A stretch of DNA of 64,000 nt from Chitinophagaceae bacterium (lineage in GTDB: Bacteria > Bacteroidota > Bacteroidia > Chitinophagales > Chitinophagaceae): positions 123,693-187,692 of the forward strand of contig JADKJI010000062.1 in NCBI GenBank assembly GCA_016721085.1. Direction: 5' to 3'. Every line of letters starts with the position of its first letter. Within the stretch, counting starts at the first letter, position 1. The notes under the pieces were generated by a model. The model did not search any database and had not been told where the DNA came from. It saw nothing but the letters and a program-made list of their open reading frames with translations. This document shows, piece after piece, positions 34,895-44,401 of the stretch. A program made the position numbers and the translations under genes.

Positions 34895-35533
34895 ATGAAA
34901 AAAATAACCCTGGCCATTGTAGATGACCATCAGATTGTAATTGATGGGTTACTATCATTATTAAAAGGACATCCTTCTATTGTAGTATCCTATACCACTA
35001 CCGACCCTGTTTCCGTTCCCAAAAAACTAAGGGAAGAACCCGTCAACATCCTTCTTACTGATGTAATGATGCCCGGATTGAACGGAGCTGAATTAGCCAA
35101 GGCGGTAAAAAAAGAATTCCCTGAAATAAAGATACTGGCCTTATCAATGAGTGGTCAGGGCGACATCGTGAATGCTATGATTGAAGATGCCGATATTGCC
35201 GGCTATGTATTAAAGAATATAGGCCAGCAGGAATTACTTAAGGCTCTCGAAAAAATTGCTGCCGGCGGCATTTATTTCAGCGAAGAGGTTTTGCAGGAAA
35301 TGACCCGGGCCAGCGTTCGAAAAAAAGAGAATGAAGTGACCCACCTAACAGAAAGGGAGATAGAGATTATTCAGCTGATAGAAAAAGAATATAGCAATAA
35401 GCAGATAGCCGAAACCCTTTTTATAAGCGAACGAACCGTAGAGACCCATCGCAAGAACATTTTCCGGAAAACCCAGACTAGCGGGGTAATTGGGCTTATC
35501 AAATACGCTTATGAGCATAAACTGGTGAATTAA
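34895..35533 (+). CDS. NarL/FixJ-type response regulator
   Basis: 212 residues. The receiver domain has the acidic pair Asp10-Asp11, phosphorylation site Asp56 in NILLTDVMMPG and a Lys in YVLKNIG. The C-terminal LuxR-type helix-turn-helix runs from HLTEREIEIIQLIEKEYSNK through IAETLFISERTVETHRKNIF. It is probably phosphorylated by the TPR kinase encoded just upstream. Targets are unknown. Confidence 0.93.
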   Translation: MKKITLAIVDDHQIVIDGLLSLLKGHPSIVVSYTTTDPVSVPKKLREEPVNILLTDVMMPGLNGAELAKAVKKEFPEIKILALSMSGQGDIVNAMIEDADIAGYVLKNIGQQELLKALEKIAAGGIYFSEEVLQEMTRASVRKKENEVTHLTEREIEIIQLIEKEYSNKQIAETLFISERTVETHRKNIFRKTQTSGVIGLIKYAYEHKLVN

Positions 35534-35583
35534 GCTCCTATCCATTTCATTTTCAATATTTTCCTGATTATAAATTGCTACCT

Positions 35584-35609
35584 TTTAGCTGCAAACGTTT
35601 GCAGCTAAA
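35584..35609. promoter_or_regulatory. perfect 26-bp LacI-type operator palindrome
   Basis: The core GCAAACGTTTGC at 35591-35602 is extended by TTTAGCT on the left and AGCTAAA on the right, giving a perfect 26-bp inverted repeat with the central CG typical of LacI/GalR-family operators. It lies about 88 bp before the transporter start and is the only such site noticed in the window. No LacI-family gene is nearby, so the regulator must be encoded elsewhere. Confidence 0.75.
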
Positions 35610-35696
35610 TTCTTCATTTTCCGGCTCTCAAATCGCTATAAGGAAGTAATTTTCAACCTTATTTGCCAAAGGAACCATTACCCAACTGCGATTGCT

Positions 35697-37184
35697 ATGA
35701 CGTTAAAAAAGCCAACCCTCAGTTTCCTGCAGATCATAAACATGAACGTAGGATTTTTCGGCATCCAATATAGCTTTGGATTGCAACAGAGTGCCGTGAA
35801 TCCGATTTATGATATGCTGGGGGCCAGCCCAGACCAGATACCGATTTTGAATCTGGCTGGACCTATGACTGGCTTACTCATTCAACCCATTATTGGTGCA
35901 TTAAGTGATAAAACCTGGCACCCAAGGTTTGGTCGTCGCAAACCCTATTTTTTTATAGGGGCCTTACTTTGTAGCCTTTGTTTATTTGTTTATCCATTCA
36001 GTAGCAGTCTCTGGATGGCCGCCGGACTTTTGTGGGTATTGGATGCAGCCAATAACACGGCAATGGAACCTTACAGAGCTTTTATTGCGGATAAGTTACC
36101 TGAAGAACAGTTCGCCACTGGCTTTCTTTCACAAAGCTTCTTTACAGGTTTAGGGATCACACTTGCCAATATCTCCTTATTTATTTTCCAGAAGAAAATA
36201 CCTGGTCATTCAGGCTCCTTACCTTATTGGGTATACGCTTCTTTCTTCTTAGGAACCGTTTGCTCTATTACTTCTGTATGGTGGAGTATGCATAAAACCC
36301 CGGAAATTCCACCAACAGATGAAGAGTTAGCCGCTCTTAGGAAGAAGAATGAAGGACAACCCCATCCGGTACTCCAGTTTTTTCTTTCAATTATAAGCAC
36401 CTTATTTGCCTATGCCATTTTATTGCTATTACTGATTCCTTCATTTTTTATAAAAGGCTTATTAAGATCAGTAATCACCGCTACAGAGAAAAACAAAGTG
36501 TTACGCTTCATATTCGCTCAGAATATTGAAATCATAGAAGCGATTCTCGATATGCCAAGAGTAATGTGGCAACTGGCATTGGTTTACCTTTTCCAATGGT
36601 ATGCTTTATTTTGTTACTGGCAGAATGCTGCCAAAAGCATTGCACAATCAGTATGGCACACAACGCCAACTGCCAACAAGACTTTATATGAAGAAGCTGT
36701 AGGTTGGACAGGATTAGTTAATGGATGGTATAATATTGTTACCTTCTTATCGGCATTTGCATTAGTTGGATTAGCAAAAAAATACAGCCCAAAACTGGTA
36801 CATATCGGCTGCTTGCTTTTAGCAGGTATTGGTCTTATCATATTCCCACATATAGAAAACAAATACATGCTTTTTGCACCTATGACAGGATTCGGTATTG
36901 CATGGGCCAGTATGATGGGAGTACCCTACTTGATGGTAGTAAACCAGATCCCAAAAGAAAGGTATGGGGGGTATATGGGCATCATTAACATGATGATTGT
37001 TATTCCAATGATCCTTCAAAACCTAAGCTTTGGCTATGTATTGAAGCATTTTCTTCAAAATGATCCGGGTAAAGCCATCAGCTTTGCTGGTATCTTATTG
37101 ATAGTTGCTGCATTTGCAACAACACTTATAAAAAACAGCAAACCTGATGGAGATATAAAACCATCGATGGGTGCAGGACACTAA
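35697..37184 (+). CDS. SLC45-like MFS sugar transporter
   Basis: 495 residues, about 12 transmembrane segments, inner membrane. The N-terminal GIQYSFGLQQSAVNPIYDML and LIQPIIGALSDKTWHPRFGR, then RRKPYFF, are the hallmark of the SLC45 / glycoside-pentoside-hexuronide-like proton symporters for sucrose or maltose. A long cytoplasmic loop (TPEIPPTDEELAALRKKNEG) stands between the halves. The downstream fructokinase and amylosucrase-like genes make sucrose the most likely substrate. Confidence 0.88.
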   Translation: MTLKKPTLSFLQIINMNVGFFGIQYSFGLQQSAVNPIYDMLGASPDQIPILNLAGPMTGLLIQPIIGALSDKTWHPRFGRRKPYFFIGALLCSLCLFVYPFSSSLWMAAGLLWVLDAANNTAMEPYRAFIADKLPEEQFATGFLSQSFFTGLGITLANISLFIFQKKIPGHSGSLPYWVYASFFLGTVCSITSVWWSMHKTPEIPPTDEELAALRKKNEGQPHPVLQFFLSIISTLFAYAILLLLLIPSFFIKGLLRSVITATEKNKVLRFIFAQNIEIIEAILDMPRVMWQLALVYLFQWYALFCYWQNAAKSIAQSVWHTTPTANKTLYEEAVGWTGLVNGWYNIVTFLSAFALVGLAKKYSPKLVHIGCLLLAGIGLIIFPHIENKYMLFAPMTGFGIAWASMMGVPYLMVVNQIPKERYGGYMGIINMMIVIPMILQNLSFGYVLKHFLQNDPGKAISFAGILLIVAAFATTLIKNSKPDGDIKPSMGAGH

Positions 37185-37211
37185 TAAATAGTTCTGTAAA
37201 AAAGAATAATT

Positions 37212-38162
37212 ATGAAAATTCTTTGTGTAGGAGAAGCATTGATAGACATGATTTGTACAGATAAAGGCAAATCACTTTCAGAAGGTGACCACTTTCTGAA
37301 AAAAGCTGGTGGCGCACCCACTAATGTAGCAGCTGCCATTGCTGCATTGGGTGGCGAAGCCGATCTGGCTGCTAAAGTTGGAATCGATCCATTCGGTAAA
37401 CATCTTATCGAAGTGATGAATGATTTTAAAGTGGGAACGAAATGGGTGTTGCAGGATACACAAGCATTCACAACATTTGCCTTTGTATCTCTGATGGAAA
37501 ATGGGGAAAGGGATTTCTATTTTAACAGAGGAGCAGACAGCATGCTTCATTCCAATGAAGTCGATAAAATTCCATTAGAAGAATACAGCATCCTTCATTT
37601 TGGTTCGGCAACCGCCTTTCTACCCGGACCTTTACAAGACGCATACAAGCTGCTTCTCACAAAAGCCATTGAACAAAAGAAATTCATCAGCTTCGACCCA
37701 AACTATCGCAATCTTCTTTTTGGAGATAAGCAAGCCAGCTTTATAGAACAATCCTGGTATTACCTGGAAAGATGCCATTTCTTTAAAGTAAGTGATGAAG
37801 AAGCTATGCTGCTGACAGGCTGTAAAGATGTGGCTTCAGCTGCCGCTTCATTATCCCAAAAGACAAATGCCGTATTTGCTATAACATTAGGAAAAGATGG
37901 CACATTGCTAAGACATAAAGATAACAGCACTACTATTGGGAGCATCTCCATTAAACCCGTGGATACTACTGGTGCAGGTGATGCTTTTGTTGGCGCATTA
38001 TTATATCAACTAAGTAATCTTTCCCTTGACGCCATTCAGGCATTGAGTACTGAGGAATGGCATCGACTGGTTGGTAATTCCAATAAAGCGGGTGCACGTA
38101 CCTGTGAATACATGGGTGCGATGGAAGCCTTTAAACATTTAAGCAACGATATTTTCCGGTAA
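37212..38162 (+). CDS. PfkB-family carbohydrate kinase, probable fructokinase
   Basis: 316 residues of the ribokinase/PfkB family. N-terminal ILCVGEALIDMI, the glycine-rich GGAPTNVAAAIAALGG, and the catalytic signature VDTTGAGDAFVGALLYQL with the base Asp are all present. This arrangement matches bacterial fructokinases. In this operon it would phosphorylate the fructose released from sucrose by the next gene product. Gaps of 27 bp before and 11 bp after support one transcript. Confidence 0.9.
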   Translation: MKILCVGEALIDMICTDKGKSLSEGDHFLKKAGGAPTNVAAAIAALGGEADLAAKVGIDPFGKHLIEVMNDFKVGTKWVLQDTQAFTTFAFVSLMENGERDFYFNRGADSMLHSNEVDKIPLEEYSILHFGSATAFLPGPLQDAYKLLLTKAIEQKKFISFDPNYRNLLFGDKQASFIEQSWYYLERCHFFKVSDEEAMLLTGCKDVASAAASLSQKTNAVFAITLGKDGTLLRHKDNSTTIGSISIKPVDTTGAGDAFVGALLYQLSNLSLDAIQALSTEEWHRLVGNSNKAGARTCEYMGAMEAFKHLSNDIFR

Positions 38163-38173
38163 AACTATAAACA

Positions 38174-40117
38174 GTGTACAACTATACCCTACATCAGCAG
38201 TTACATGCTACTCTGGAAGAAAAAAACATTGCCGTAGCAGGCTCTGATAACCTGTTCTATACCAGATTCATTGCCAACGCAACAGCAATTGATGCCTTGT
38301 ATCGTGAACTTTATGGACAACACCCACAAGGGGCTGCCTTATTCCCAAAATTGATTAACACCATTACAGAAGCTTTCATCAGCCGGTCTGAAGTGCTGAA
38401 AGCAAGAGATGTTTCAAAAGAACAACAAGGTCATTGGTTCCTGAGCAATGAACTAACTGGAATGAGTTTATATGTTGACCGTTTTAGTGGAAACATTAAA
38501 TCACTGGAGCAAAAACTACCCTATTTTGAAAAACTAGGCGTAAATCTGCTCCACCTGATGCCGATATTTGAAAGTCCATCAGGCGAAAGCGATGGCGGCT
38601 ACGCTGTTTCCGATTTTCGAAAAGTAGACAGTCGTTTCGGTACCCTCGACGACCTCCTTCATCTACAGGAAAAGATGAACGGGAAGAATATGTACCTGAT
38701 GCTCGATATCGTACTCAATCATACTTCTCACCGTCATGAATGGGCGAAAAAAGCAAAAGAAGGTGATCTTGAGTATCAGCAGTTTTTTTATATGTATCCC
38801 GACAGGCAATTACCCGATCAGTTCGACGCTACCATGCCTGAAATATTCCCGGAAAGCTCACCAGGTAATTTCACCTTCGTACCAGAGATCGGGAAATGGG
38901 TGATGACGGTATTCCATAGCTATCAGTGGGACTTAAACTATACCCATCCAGCAGTATTTATAAAAATGCTGGAAACGATTTTCTTCTACGCTAATTTGGG
39001 CGTTGACATTCTTCGCATTGATGCTCCTGCCTTTATCTGGAAACAATTGGGCACAACCTGCCAGAACCTGCCCCAAGCGCATACCATACTTCGACTCATA
39101 AAACAATGTGTTCAGGTGGCTGCTCCTGGAATGGCTTTATTAGGTGAAGCTATTGTTGCTCCAAAAGAAATCATGAAATACTTCGGTACTGGCTTGTATA
39201 CTGCAAGGGAATGCGATTATGCCTATAATGCCACCCATATGGCCTTACAATGGGATGCATTGGCAACTGGTGATACCAAAGTGATGTTGGCAGCCCAACA
39301 TGAAATACTTCAAAAACCTTTTGGAAGTTCCTGGATAACGTATACAAGATGCCATGATGATATAGGATTGGGGTATGATGACTATATGATAGCACATGCA
39401 GGATATGAAGCCTTCCATCATCGTAAATTCCTTAAGGATTATTTTTCAGGGGCCCATCCAAATACACCTGCTATCGGGGCATTGTTCTCCGTAAATCCAA
39501 AAACAAACGATGCCCGAATAAGTGGTTCTTTGGCATCATTATGCGGATTGGAAAAAGCAATAAATAATAACGATCCTGCTGCAATAGCTACTTCCATCAA
39601 AAAGATATTATTGATGCAAGCCCATTGCTTTTTCCTCGGCGGTACTCCAATGCTTTTCTATGGCGATGAATTAGGCTATACAAACGACTATAGCTATCTC
39701 TCAGACCCAGGAAAAAGTTATGATAACAGATGGATGCATCGTCCTTTGATTGATTGGAATAAGAACAGCAAAATCGATAAAAAGGGAAGCATTGAAGAAA
39801 TCATTTTCTCAGGCACCCAAAAACTAATAAGCATACGAAAAAATCTGCCGGTAGTGGCCGACCATAAGAACCTGACATGGATGACACCACATAATATTCA
39901 TGTGGCGGGTTACCTCAGGACTTATGAGGACAAAAAGCTATATGCTATTTTTAATTTCAGTCCGCAAACGGCCTATCTCACATGGTATGCTTTCAAAGAA
40001 CATGGCCATGCGGCTAATAAATTGTTCGACCATTGGACAGGTAAAGAAATGAAAGTTGGACATGACAATGAGTATTTGATTATTGAACCCTACGGATTCC
40101 ATCTCCTGGAAGCGTAA
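38174..40117 (+). CDS. amylosucrase-like GH13 enzyme
   Basis: 647 residues, GTG start at 38174, no signal peptide. It has the amylosucrase layout: an all-helical N-terminal domain, then DGGYAVSDFRKVD, LDIVLNHTSHRHEWA, nucleophile Asp in GVDILRIDAPAFIWK, acid/base Glu in ALLGEAIVAPKE, and the third Asp in TRCHDDIGLGYDDY. WDLNYTHPAVF and GTTCQNLPQAH are also typical of GH13 subfamily 4. The reaction would be glucosyl transfer from sucrose to a glucan (or sucrose hydrolysis) with release of fructose, which the preceding kinase could use. Confidence 0.88.
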   Translation: MYNYTLHQQLHATLEEKNIAVAGSDNLFYTRFIANATAIDALYRELYGQHPQGAALFPKLINTITEAFISRSEVLKARDVSKEQQGHWFLSNELTGMSLYVDRFSGNIKSLEQKLPYFEKLGVNLLHLMPIFESPSGESDGGYAVSDFRKVDSRFGTLDDLLHLQEKMNGKNMYLMLDIVLNHTSHRHEWAKKAKEGDLEYQQFFYMYPDRQLPDQFDATMPEIFPESSPGNFTFVPEIGKWVMTVFHSYQWDLNYTHPAVFIKMLETIFFYANLGVDILRIDAPAFIWKQLGTTCQNLPQAHTILRLIKQCVQVAAPGMALLGEAIVAPKEIMKYFGTGLYTARECDYAYNATHMALQWDALATGDTKVMLAAQHEILQKPFGSSWITYTRCHDDIGLGYDDYMIAHAGYEAFHHRKFLKDYFSGAHPNTPAIGALFSVNPKTNDARISGSLASLCGLEKAINNNDPAAIATSIKKILLMQAHCFFLGGTPMLFYGDELGYTNDYSYLSDPGKSYDNRWMHRPLIDWNKNSKIDKKGSIEEIIFSGTQKLISIRKNLPVVADHKNLTWMTPHNIHVAGYLRTYEDKKLYAIFNFSPQTAYLTWYAFKEHGHAANKLFDHWTGKEMKVGHDNEYLIIEPYGFHLLEA

Positions 40118-40146
40118 TATTTGCTAATGATTCTGTATTACAAACT

Positions 40147-40419
40147 ATGAGGCTGACCAGAACATATACAATCGAAGGGAAAGTACAGGGCGTATCGTAT
40201 AGATATTATTGCCGTGAAAAGGCCTTATCTCTCGGGTTATCTGGATATGTTAAAAACCTTCCAGATGGCAGCGTTTTTATTGAAGCAACTGGAGAAAAAG
40301 ATGCATTAGATGCATTGCGCATCTGGTGCCTTGTTGGACCAGACAGGGCCATCGTAGAGGATATTCAAACAAAAGAGCTACCCCTAAAAGAGTTTGCAAA
40401 TTTCACTATTGAAAAGTAA
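40147..40419 (+). CDS. acyP: acylphosphatase
   Basis: 90 residues, the normal length. The catalytic loop reads GKVQGVSYRYYCREKA, with the phosphate-binding Arg in YR, followed by GLSGYVKNLPDGSVFIEATG with the catalytic Asn. It hydrolyses acyl phosphates such as carbamoyl phosphate; cytoplasmic. It is 29 bp after the amylosucrase gene and may be the last gene of that operon, though a functional link is not obvious. Confidence 0.92.
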   Translation: MRLTRTYTIEGKVQGVSYRYYCREKALSLGLSGYVKNLPDGSVFIEATGEKDALDALRIWCLVGPDRAIVEDIQTKELPLKEFANFTIEK

Positions 40420-40439
40420 TAGGATGGAATGTGATAAAA

Positions 40440-40795
40440 TGGAGTTGTATGTTTTAAGTAATAAGTTTTAAGTTTTGAATCCGAATAGCTTTTTTCAAAG
40501 CTGAATCGTAAGGATTGTATTCCTCTGTGTTCTCAGCGCCTCTGCGTGAAACTCTTAAACAGCCATCTCACGCAGAGGCGCTGAGGTCGCAGAGACTGTA
40601 TTCTCTTTTGACTACTTAGCCTTGTATTTGTATTCGTCGCGCAGCGACCCTTTGCCTCTTAAAAATCGTTCAGAGTCTTGAATAGTAATAGTATCCCTTT
40701 GCGTCTTTGCGTGAAAAAAATCGATTTTCCTAAAAACTACCTGCAACAGTCTTTAATGTTGAAATTTATGTTACCTTAACTTTTTACATTATCAA
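40440..40795. repeat. repeat-rich gap: AAGTTTTAAG words and an outward-type hairpin
   Basis: TTTTAAGTAATAAGTTTTAAG words stand at 40451-40472. CTCAGCGCCTCTGCGTGA at 40532-40549 and its exact complement at 40568-40585 form an 18-bp perfect stem. Here the GTGAAA ends face the loop, the reverse of the arrangement in the other palindromes. A lone half-element (CCCTTTGCGTCTTTGCGTG) is at 40695-40713. The gap holds no gene that I can see. Confidence 0.75.
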
Positions 40796-40808
40796 TAAAT
40801 TGACGAAC

Positions 40809-41561
40809 ATGAAGCGTACAAGCCTCTTCTTCACTGCATTGCTTGCAGGCTCTTCCCTGGCAACAATGGCGCAAACCCAGCTAAGGAACGGAGATCCAAA
40901 ACTTTCAGAACAATGGACTCCAGAACCCAGAATTGTAACACCGGGTAAAACGTCTACCGACGCTCCAGCCGATGCCATCATATTATTCAATGGCAAAGAT
41001 GCTTCTGCTTTCCGCGCAAAAGATGGTGGAGCGGTAAAATGGAAAATAGAAGATGGCGCCCTGGTAGTAGCAGGTGGCACAGGCGAAATCTATACTAAAG
41101 ACGGTTTTGGTGACTGTCAGCTTCATATTGAATGGCGCACTCCGGCTGAAGTAAAAGGAGATGGACAGGGAAGAGGTAACAGTGGTATCTTTTTTATGAG
41201 CAGATATGAACTCCAGGTTCTTGATAGTTATAATAACCGTACTTATAGCAACGGTCAGGCTGGAAGTATTTACAAACAGCTCCCTCCAATGGTGAATGCA
41301 TCCCGCCCTCCAGGCGAATGGCAAACCTATGATGTGATCTTCATTGCACCCCAGTTCTATGAAGATGGCTCCGTAAAATCACAAGCCCGCATCACCGTAT
41401 TCCATAATGGTGTATTAGTTCAGAACAATGCTACCCTTGCTGGCGGCTCCCAATATATAGGATTAGCTGTTTACGAAAAACATAGCAGTAAAGAACCTAT
41501 CATTTTGCAGGATCATGGTAATCCGACGGCGTTTAGGAATATTTGGATTAGGCCGCTGTAA
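40809..41561 (+). CDS. DUF1080 (3-keto-disaccharide hydrolase-type) secreted protein
   Basis: 250 residues from the ATG at 40809 (a TTG three codons upstream is unlikely). The signal peptide ends LATMAQ. The DUF1080 jelly-roll domain follows: IILFNGKDASAFRAKDGG, WKIEDGALVVAGG, FGDCQLHIEWRTP, GNSGIFFMSRYELQVLDSY and the final GNPTAFRNIWIRPL. DUF1080 proteins are secreted or periplasmic, and some act as glycoside hydrolases on 3-keto sugars. It is convergent with the GH16 gene. Confidence 0.9.
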   Translation: MKRTSLFFTALLAGSSLATMAQTQLRNGDPKLSEQWTPEPRIVTPGKTSTDAPADAIILFNGKDASAFRAKDGGAVKWKIEDGALVVAGGTGEIYTKDGFGDCQLHIEWRTPAEVKGDGQGRGNSGIFFMSRYELQVLDSYNNRTYSNGQAGSIYKQLPPMVNASRPPGEWQTYDVIFIAPQFYEDGSVKSQARITVFHNGVLVQNNATLAGGSQYIGLAVYEKHSSKEPIILQDHGNPTAFRNIWIRPL

Positions 41562-41575
41562 GTTGTACTTTATAT

Positions 41576-41663
41576 GTTTAAAGTTTAAGGGTTTAAGGTT
41601 CTTACATTCGATTATGCTCTTCGAATTTGAAAACCTTAAACCTTAAACCCTTAAACTTTAAAC
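41576..41663. repeat. 25-bp perfect inverted repeat between convergent genes
   Basis: GTTTAAAGTTTAAGGGTTTA and on to AGGTT (41576-41600) is exactly complementary to 41639-41663, with a 38-bp loop. It lies between the DUF1080 gene and the GH16 gene, which converge, so it could serve as a two-way terminator. The TTTAAGGG-type words also look like a member of the window's simple-word arrays in mirror orientation. Confidence 0.8.
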
Positions 41664-41681
41664 TTTTGATTTTTCTCACTC

Positions 41682-42869
41682 CTATTGAAAAACTCTCAGA
41701 TAATCCACCACCATCCTCTGCGGAAACTCCGTAGTTGTATTAGGTACCCCTGGCCAGTTACCGCCCACCGCTATATTAAAGATGAAAAAGAAATCGGCAT
41801 TGAAAGGATAAGTTGCAGCACCAAGATCGGCCTTTGTTACCTGAGTAAATTCAACGTCGTCCACCAATACTTTTACAACATCCTGTTTCCAAATCAAACT
41901 GTACACATGAAATTGCTGGTCGTAAGAACCTGTTGTGGAGATGAAACTGCTTCCTTTGGATGCATGGTTTGAGCCACCTGTAGACCAATGTAGGGTTCCG
42001 TAAATTTTATTGGGTTCATGTCCCAGTAACTCTAAGATGTCTATTTCTCCACAGGTAGGCCAGCTTACAGCATCAATGTTATTTCCGAGCATCCAAAGGG
42101 CAGGCCATATTCCCTGGCCTTTTGGCATCTTAGCTCTGATGTCTATCCTTCCGAATTTAAAAACCTTCTTGCCCTTAGTGATCATTCTTGCAGAAGTATA
42201 GTTAGATCCACCAAAGCTTTCCGAACGAGCTTCAATAACTAGATTGCCAGCAGATAGAAAAGCATTCTCTGAACGACCCGTATAATTCTGCAATTCATTA
42301 TTACCCCATCCTCCATTTCCTGTTTCAAGGGTCCATGCATTGGCGTCAATTGCAGTTCCATTGAACTCTTCGTTCCAGGCAAGTGTATAGCCTGGATAAG
42401 TAAGTGGTGTTGTGTATCCTGCATTATCAACGGGATAATACAACCCATTTGAATTATTGATATTGCCAATTCCTTTTGCTTTTGTAAGGGTGCAATTCTT
42501 GGGACTACTTAATTGAACATAAAAAGTCTGTAAAGCTTTACGTGTACTGTCGCCAGTAACTTCAACTTCAATATATCCTTGTCTTTTTCCTGAAGGAATG
42601 GTCAGGGTTCCTGAAACTGGTTTGAAATCCTTATTCGCTAAAGCCGTTCCAGCTTCTGTGGTATAGGCAATTGTAACATCAGAACCTGCTACCTGATCCA
42701 GATATACATCGAAGCGGAAAATACTGGCAGAAGTAATCCTAACCTGTGTAACATCGAAAATAGAAGCGCCATTATTACTTCCAGAATCACTACCCCCCTT
42801 CTTACAGGAAGCAGAAGTTACAAGCAATATCAAGGCTAAGGAAGCGTGTAAAAAACTGATTTTTTTCAT
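41682..42869 (-). CDS. GH16 family glycosidase lipoprotein with Calx-beta-like domain
   Basis: 395 residues. A lipoprotein signal with Cys in VTSASCKKGG comes first, then a Ser/Gly linker. A Calx-beta-like domain follows (residues about 45-135: VTIAYTTEAGTALANKDFKP, TLTIPSGKRQGYIEVEV), then a GH16 catalytic domain with LAWNEEFNG, GNGGWGNNELQNYT, and the E-x-D-x-x-E active site in CGEIDILELLG, ending in MVVDYLRVFQ. It likely cleaves beta-1,3 or mixed-linkage glucan at the cell surface. Confidence 0.92.
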   Translation of the reverse strand: MKKISFLHASLALILLVTSASCKKGGSDSGSNNGASIFDVTQVRITSASIFRFDVYLDQVAGSDVTIAYTTEAGTALANKDFKPVSGTLTIPSGKRQGYIEVEVTGDSTRKALQTFYVQLSSPKNCTLTKAKGIGNINNSNGLYYPVDNAGYTTPLTYPGYTLAWNEEFNGTAIDANAWTLETGNGGWGNNELQNYTGRSENAFLSAGNLVIEARSESFGGSNYTSARMITKGKKVFKFGRIDIRAKMPKGQGIWPALWMLGNNIDAVSWPTCGEIDILELLGHEPNKIYGTLHWSTGGSNHASKGSSFISTTGSYDQQFHVYSLIWKQDVVKVLVDDVEFTQVTKADLGAATYPFNADFFFIFNIAVGGNWPGVPNTTTEFPQRMVVDYLRVFQ

Positions 42870-43084
42870 ATGACAATTTTGTAATAGACCGCCTCTAAAA
42901 ATATAAAACTTATTCCAAAACTGCTAGCTCATATTAAATATTGGCAATCCATATTCTAAAATAGTGATACAGGGGCTGTATGCAGGAATTTGCCTAAACT
43001 TATTGGTAAAAGCTGCTTATAAACTTTAACAAAATAGAGCCCAATTCCTTCCTAAAAGAGTTAATTTTAAGCACAATTTCAAGC

Positions 43085-43618
43085 ATGCTACTATCATCCC
43101 GCTCAAAGTTATTTTTGGTTTTTTTATTAAGCCTCTCTTGCATTGGGTGCGACCGGGTTACAAAAAACCTTGCAAAAGAACACCTAAAAGGAAAGGAGAT
43201 GATCCAGTACTTAAACAAAACGGTTACTCTTGTATATGTCGAAAATAAAGGGGCCTTTATGAGCATGGGAGCTGATTGGTCAGATTCGCTAAGCTTTTGG
43301 ACATTAACCGTGTTACCCCTTTTAGCAATGGCCGCTTTCGCATATTACATTCTCCGCAATTATAAAAAACTACCGACGATACAACTGGCGGCCTGGGTGA
43401 TGGTTTTTTCAGGTGGTATAGGCAATTTGGTTGACAGGGTGCTTTTTGACAGACATGTTACTGATTTCATTTTATTGGGGGTACCAGGTTTCCAAACCGG
43501 CATATTCAACGTTGCTGATGTTTTTGTAACAACTGGCGCCCTCCTGCTTCTATCGCATTCTCTCGTTGCAGCTATTAGGAAAAAGCCTGAAAACGATAGC
43601 GATACCGCTACTTCCTAA
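43085..43618 (+). CDS. lspA: lipoprotein signal peptidase (signal peptidase II)
   Basis: 177 residues with four transmembrane helices. The family motifs are VTKNLAKEHL near the N-terminus, VENKGAFMSMG, GGIGNLVDRVLF with the first catalytic Asp region, HVTDFI, and GIFNVADVFVTTGAL with the second catalytic Asp. It removes the signal peptide of prolipoproteins at the lipobox Cys in the inner membrane. Several lipoproteins are encoded in this window. The N-terminus (SSRSKLFLVFLLSLSCIGCD) itself looks lipobox-like, which is probably incidental. Confidence 0.88.
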   Translation: MLLSSRSKLFLVFLLSLSCIGCDRVTKNLAKEHLKGKEMIQYLNKTVTLVYVENKGAFMSMGADWSDSLSFWTLTVLPLLAMAAFAYYILRNYKKLPTIQLAAWVMVFSGGIGNLVDRVLFDRHVTDFILLGVPGFQTGIFNVADVFVTTGALLLLSHSLVAAIRKKPENDSDTATS

Positions 43619-43682
43619 TCAGGAATACAAACTGCTATCCTAAAAAACGAGGTGTTAACATGAGTGTTGGTTAAAAGCCATA

Positions 43683-43690
43683 TACCTTTG
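43683..43690 (+). promoter_or_regulatory. -7 promoter element before the DUF1003 gene
   Basis: TACCTTTG matches TAnnTTTG exactly, 18 bp before the ATG at 43709. A TTGG at 43667 is too close to be a standard -33 element; GTGTTAAC near 43652 is another weak candidate. Confidence 0.45.
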
Positions 43691-43708
43691 CATAACACAC
43701 GTACATAT

Positions 43709-44401
43709 ATGGATACTTTCAAAAGCGACCTTTCAAATATCGAGTTCCCTTCTAAAGAAAAAGTTGCAGGCAACATAATTCGAAAGCCAATTCTGGACCT
43801 AATCCAAAAAGATCATCCCGATTTCAATGTCAACCAAATTTGCTCAATAAGCGAGCTCAATTTCTACAGGGAAAAATATCTCTCCGACTATCTTACCCGG
43901 GAATTGGGAGAACTGACTTCATTAAAAGAAACAGTGATCGATTCATTAAAAAAAGAAACATCCATTACTGATAAATTAGAATCCGAAGACACAACAACTC
44001 TTACTTACGGACAAAAACTAGCAGACCATGTTGCCAGTTTTGGAGGAAGCTGGACCTTTATCATCCTTTTTGGTATTTTCATACTTATTTGGATTTGCTT
44101 GAATGTTATTTGGTTCTCCAATAAAAGTTTTGACCCTTATCCTTTCATTCTATTAAACCTGATACTCTCCTGCATAGCAGCATTACAAGCACCTGTAATT
44201 ATGATGAGTCAGAATCGTCAGGAAGAAAAAGACAGGGAACGTTCCAAGAAAGACTACATGATAAACCTGAAGTCTGAAATGGAAATTCGTTTACTTCACG
44301 AAAAAATAGATCATCTTATAATGCATCAGCAACAGGAACTTATCGAGATCCAAAAAATTCAGGTCGATATGATGACTGACATCCTAAATAAGATAAAATG
44401 A
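43709..44401 (+). CDS. DUF1003 membrane protein
   Basis: 230 residues from the ATG at 43709, which follows the -7 element at a usual distance; the frame is open further upstream to a TTG at 43664. DUF1003 core: LTYGQKLADHVASFGGSWTF, one helix IILFGIFILIWICLNVIWF, PYPFILLNLILSCIAALQAP and MMSQNRQEEKDRERSKKDY, then a C-terminal coiled coil. These inner-membrane proteins have no established function. The stop overlaps the start of the next gene (ATGA), so the pair is coupled. Confidence 0.9.
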   Translation: MDTFKSDLSNIEFPSKEKVAGNIIRKPILDLIQKDHPDFNVNQICSISELNFYREKYLSDYLTRELGELTSLKETVIDSLKKETSITDKLESEDTTTLTYGQKLADHVASFGGSWTFIILFGIFILIWICLNVIWFSNKSFDPYPFILLNLILSCIAALQAPVIMMSQNRQEEKDRERSKKDYMINLKSEMEIRLLHEKIDHLIMHQQQELIEIQKIQVDMMTDILNKIK

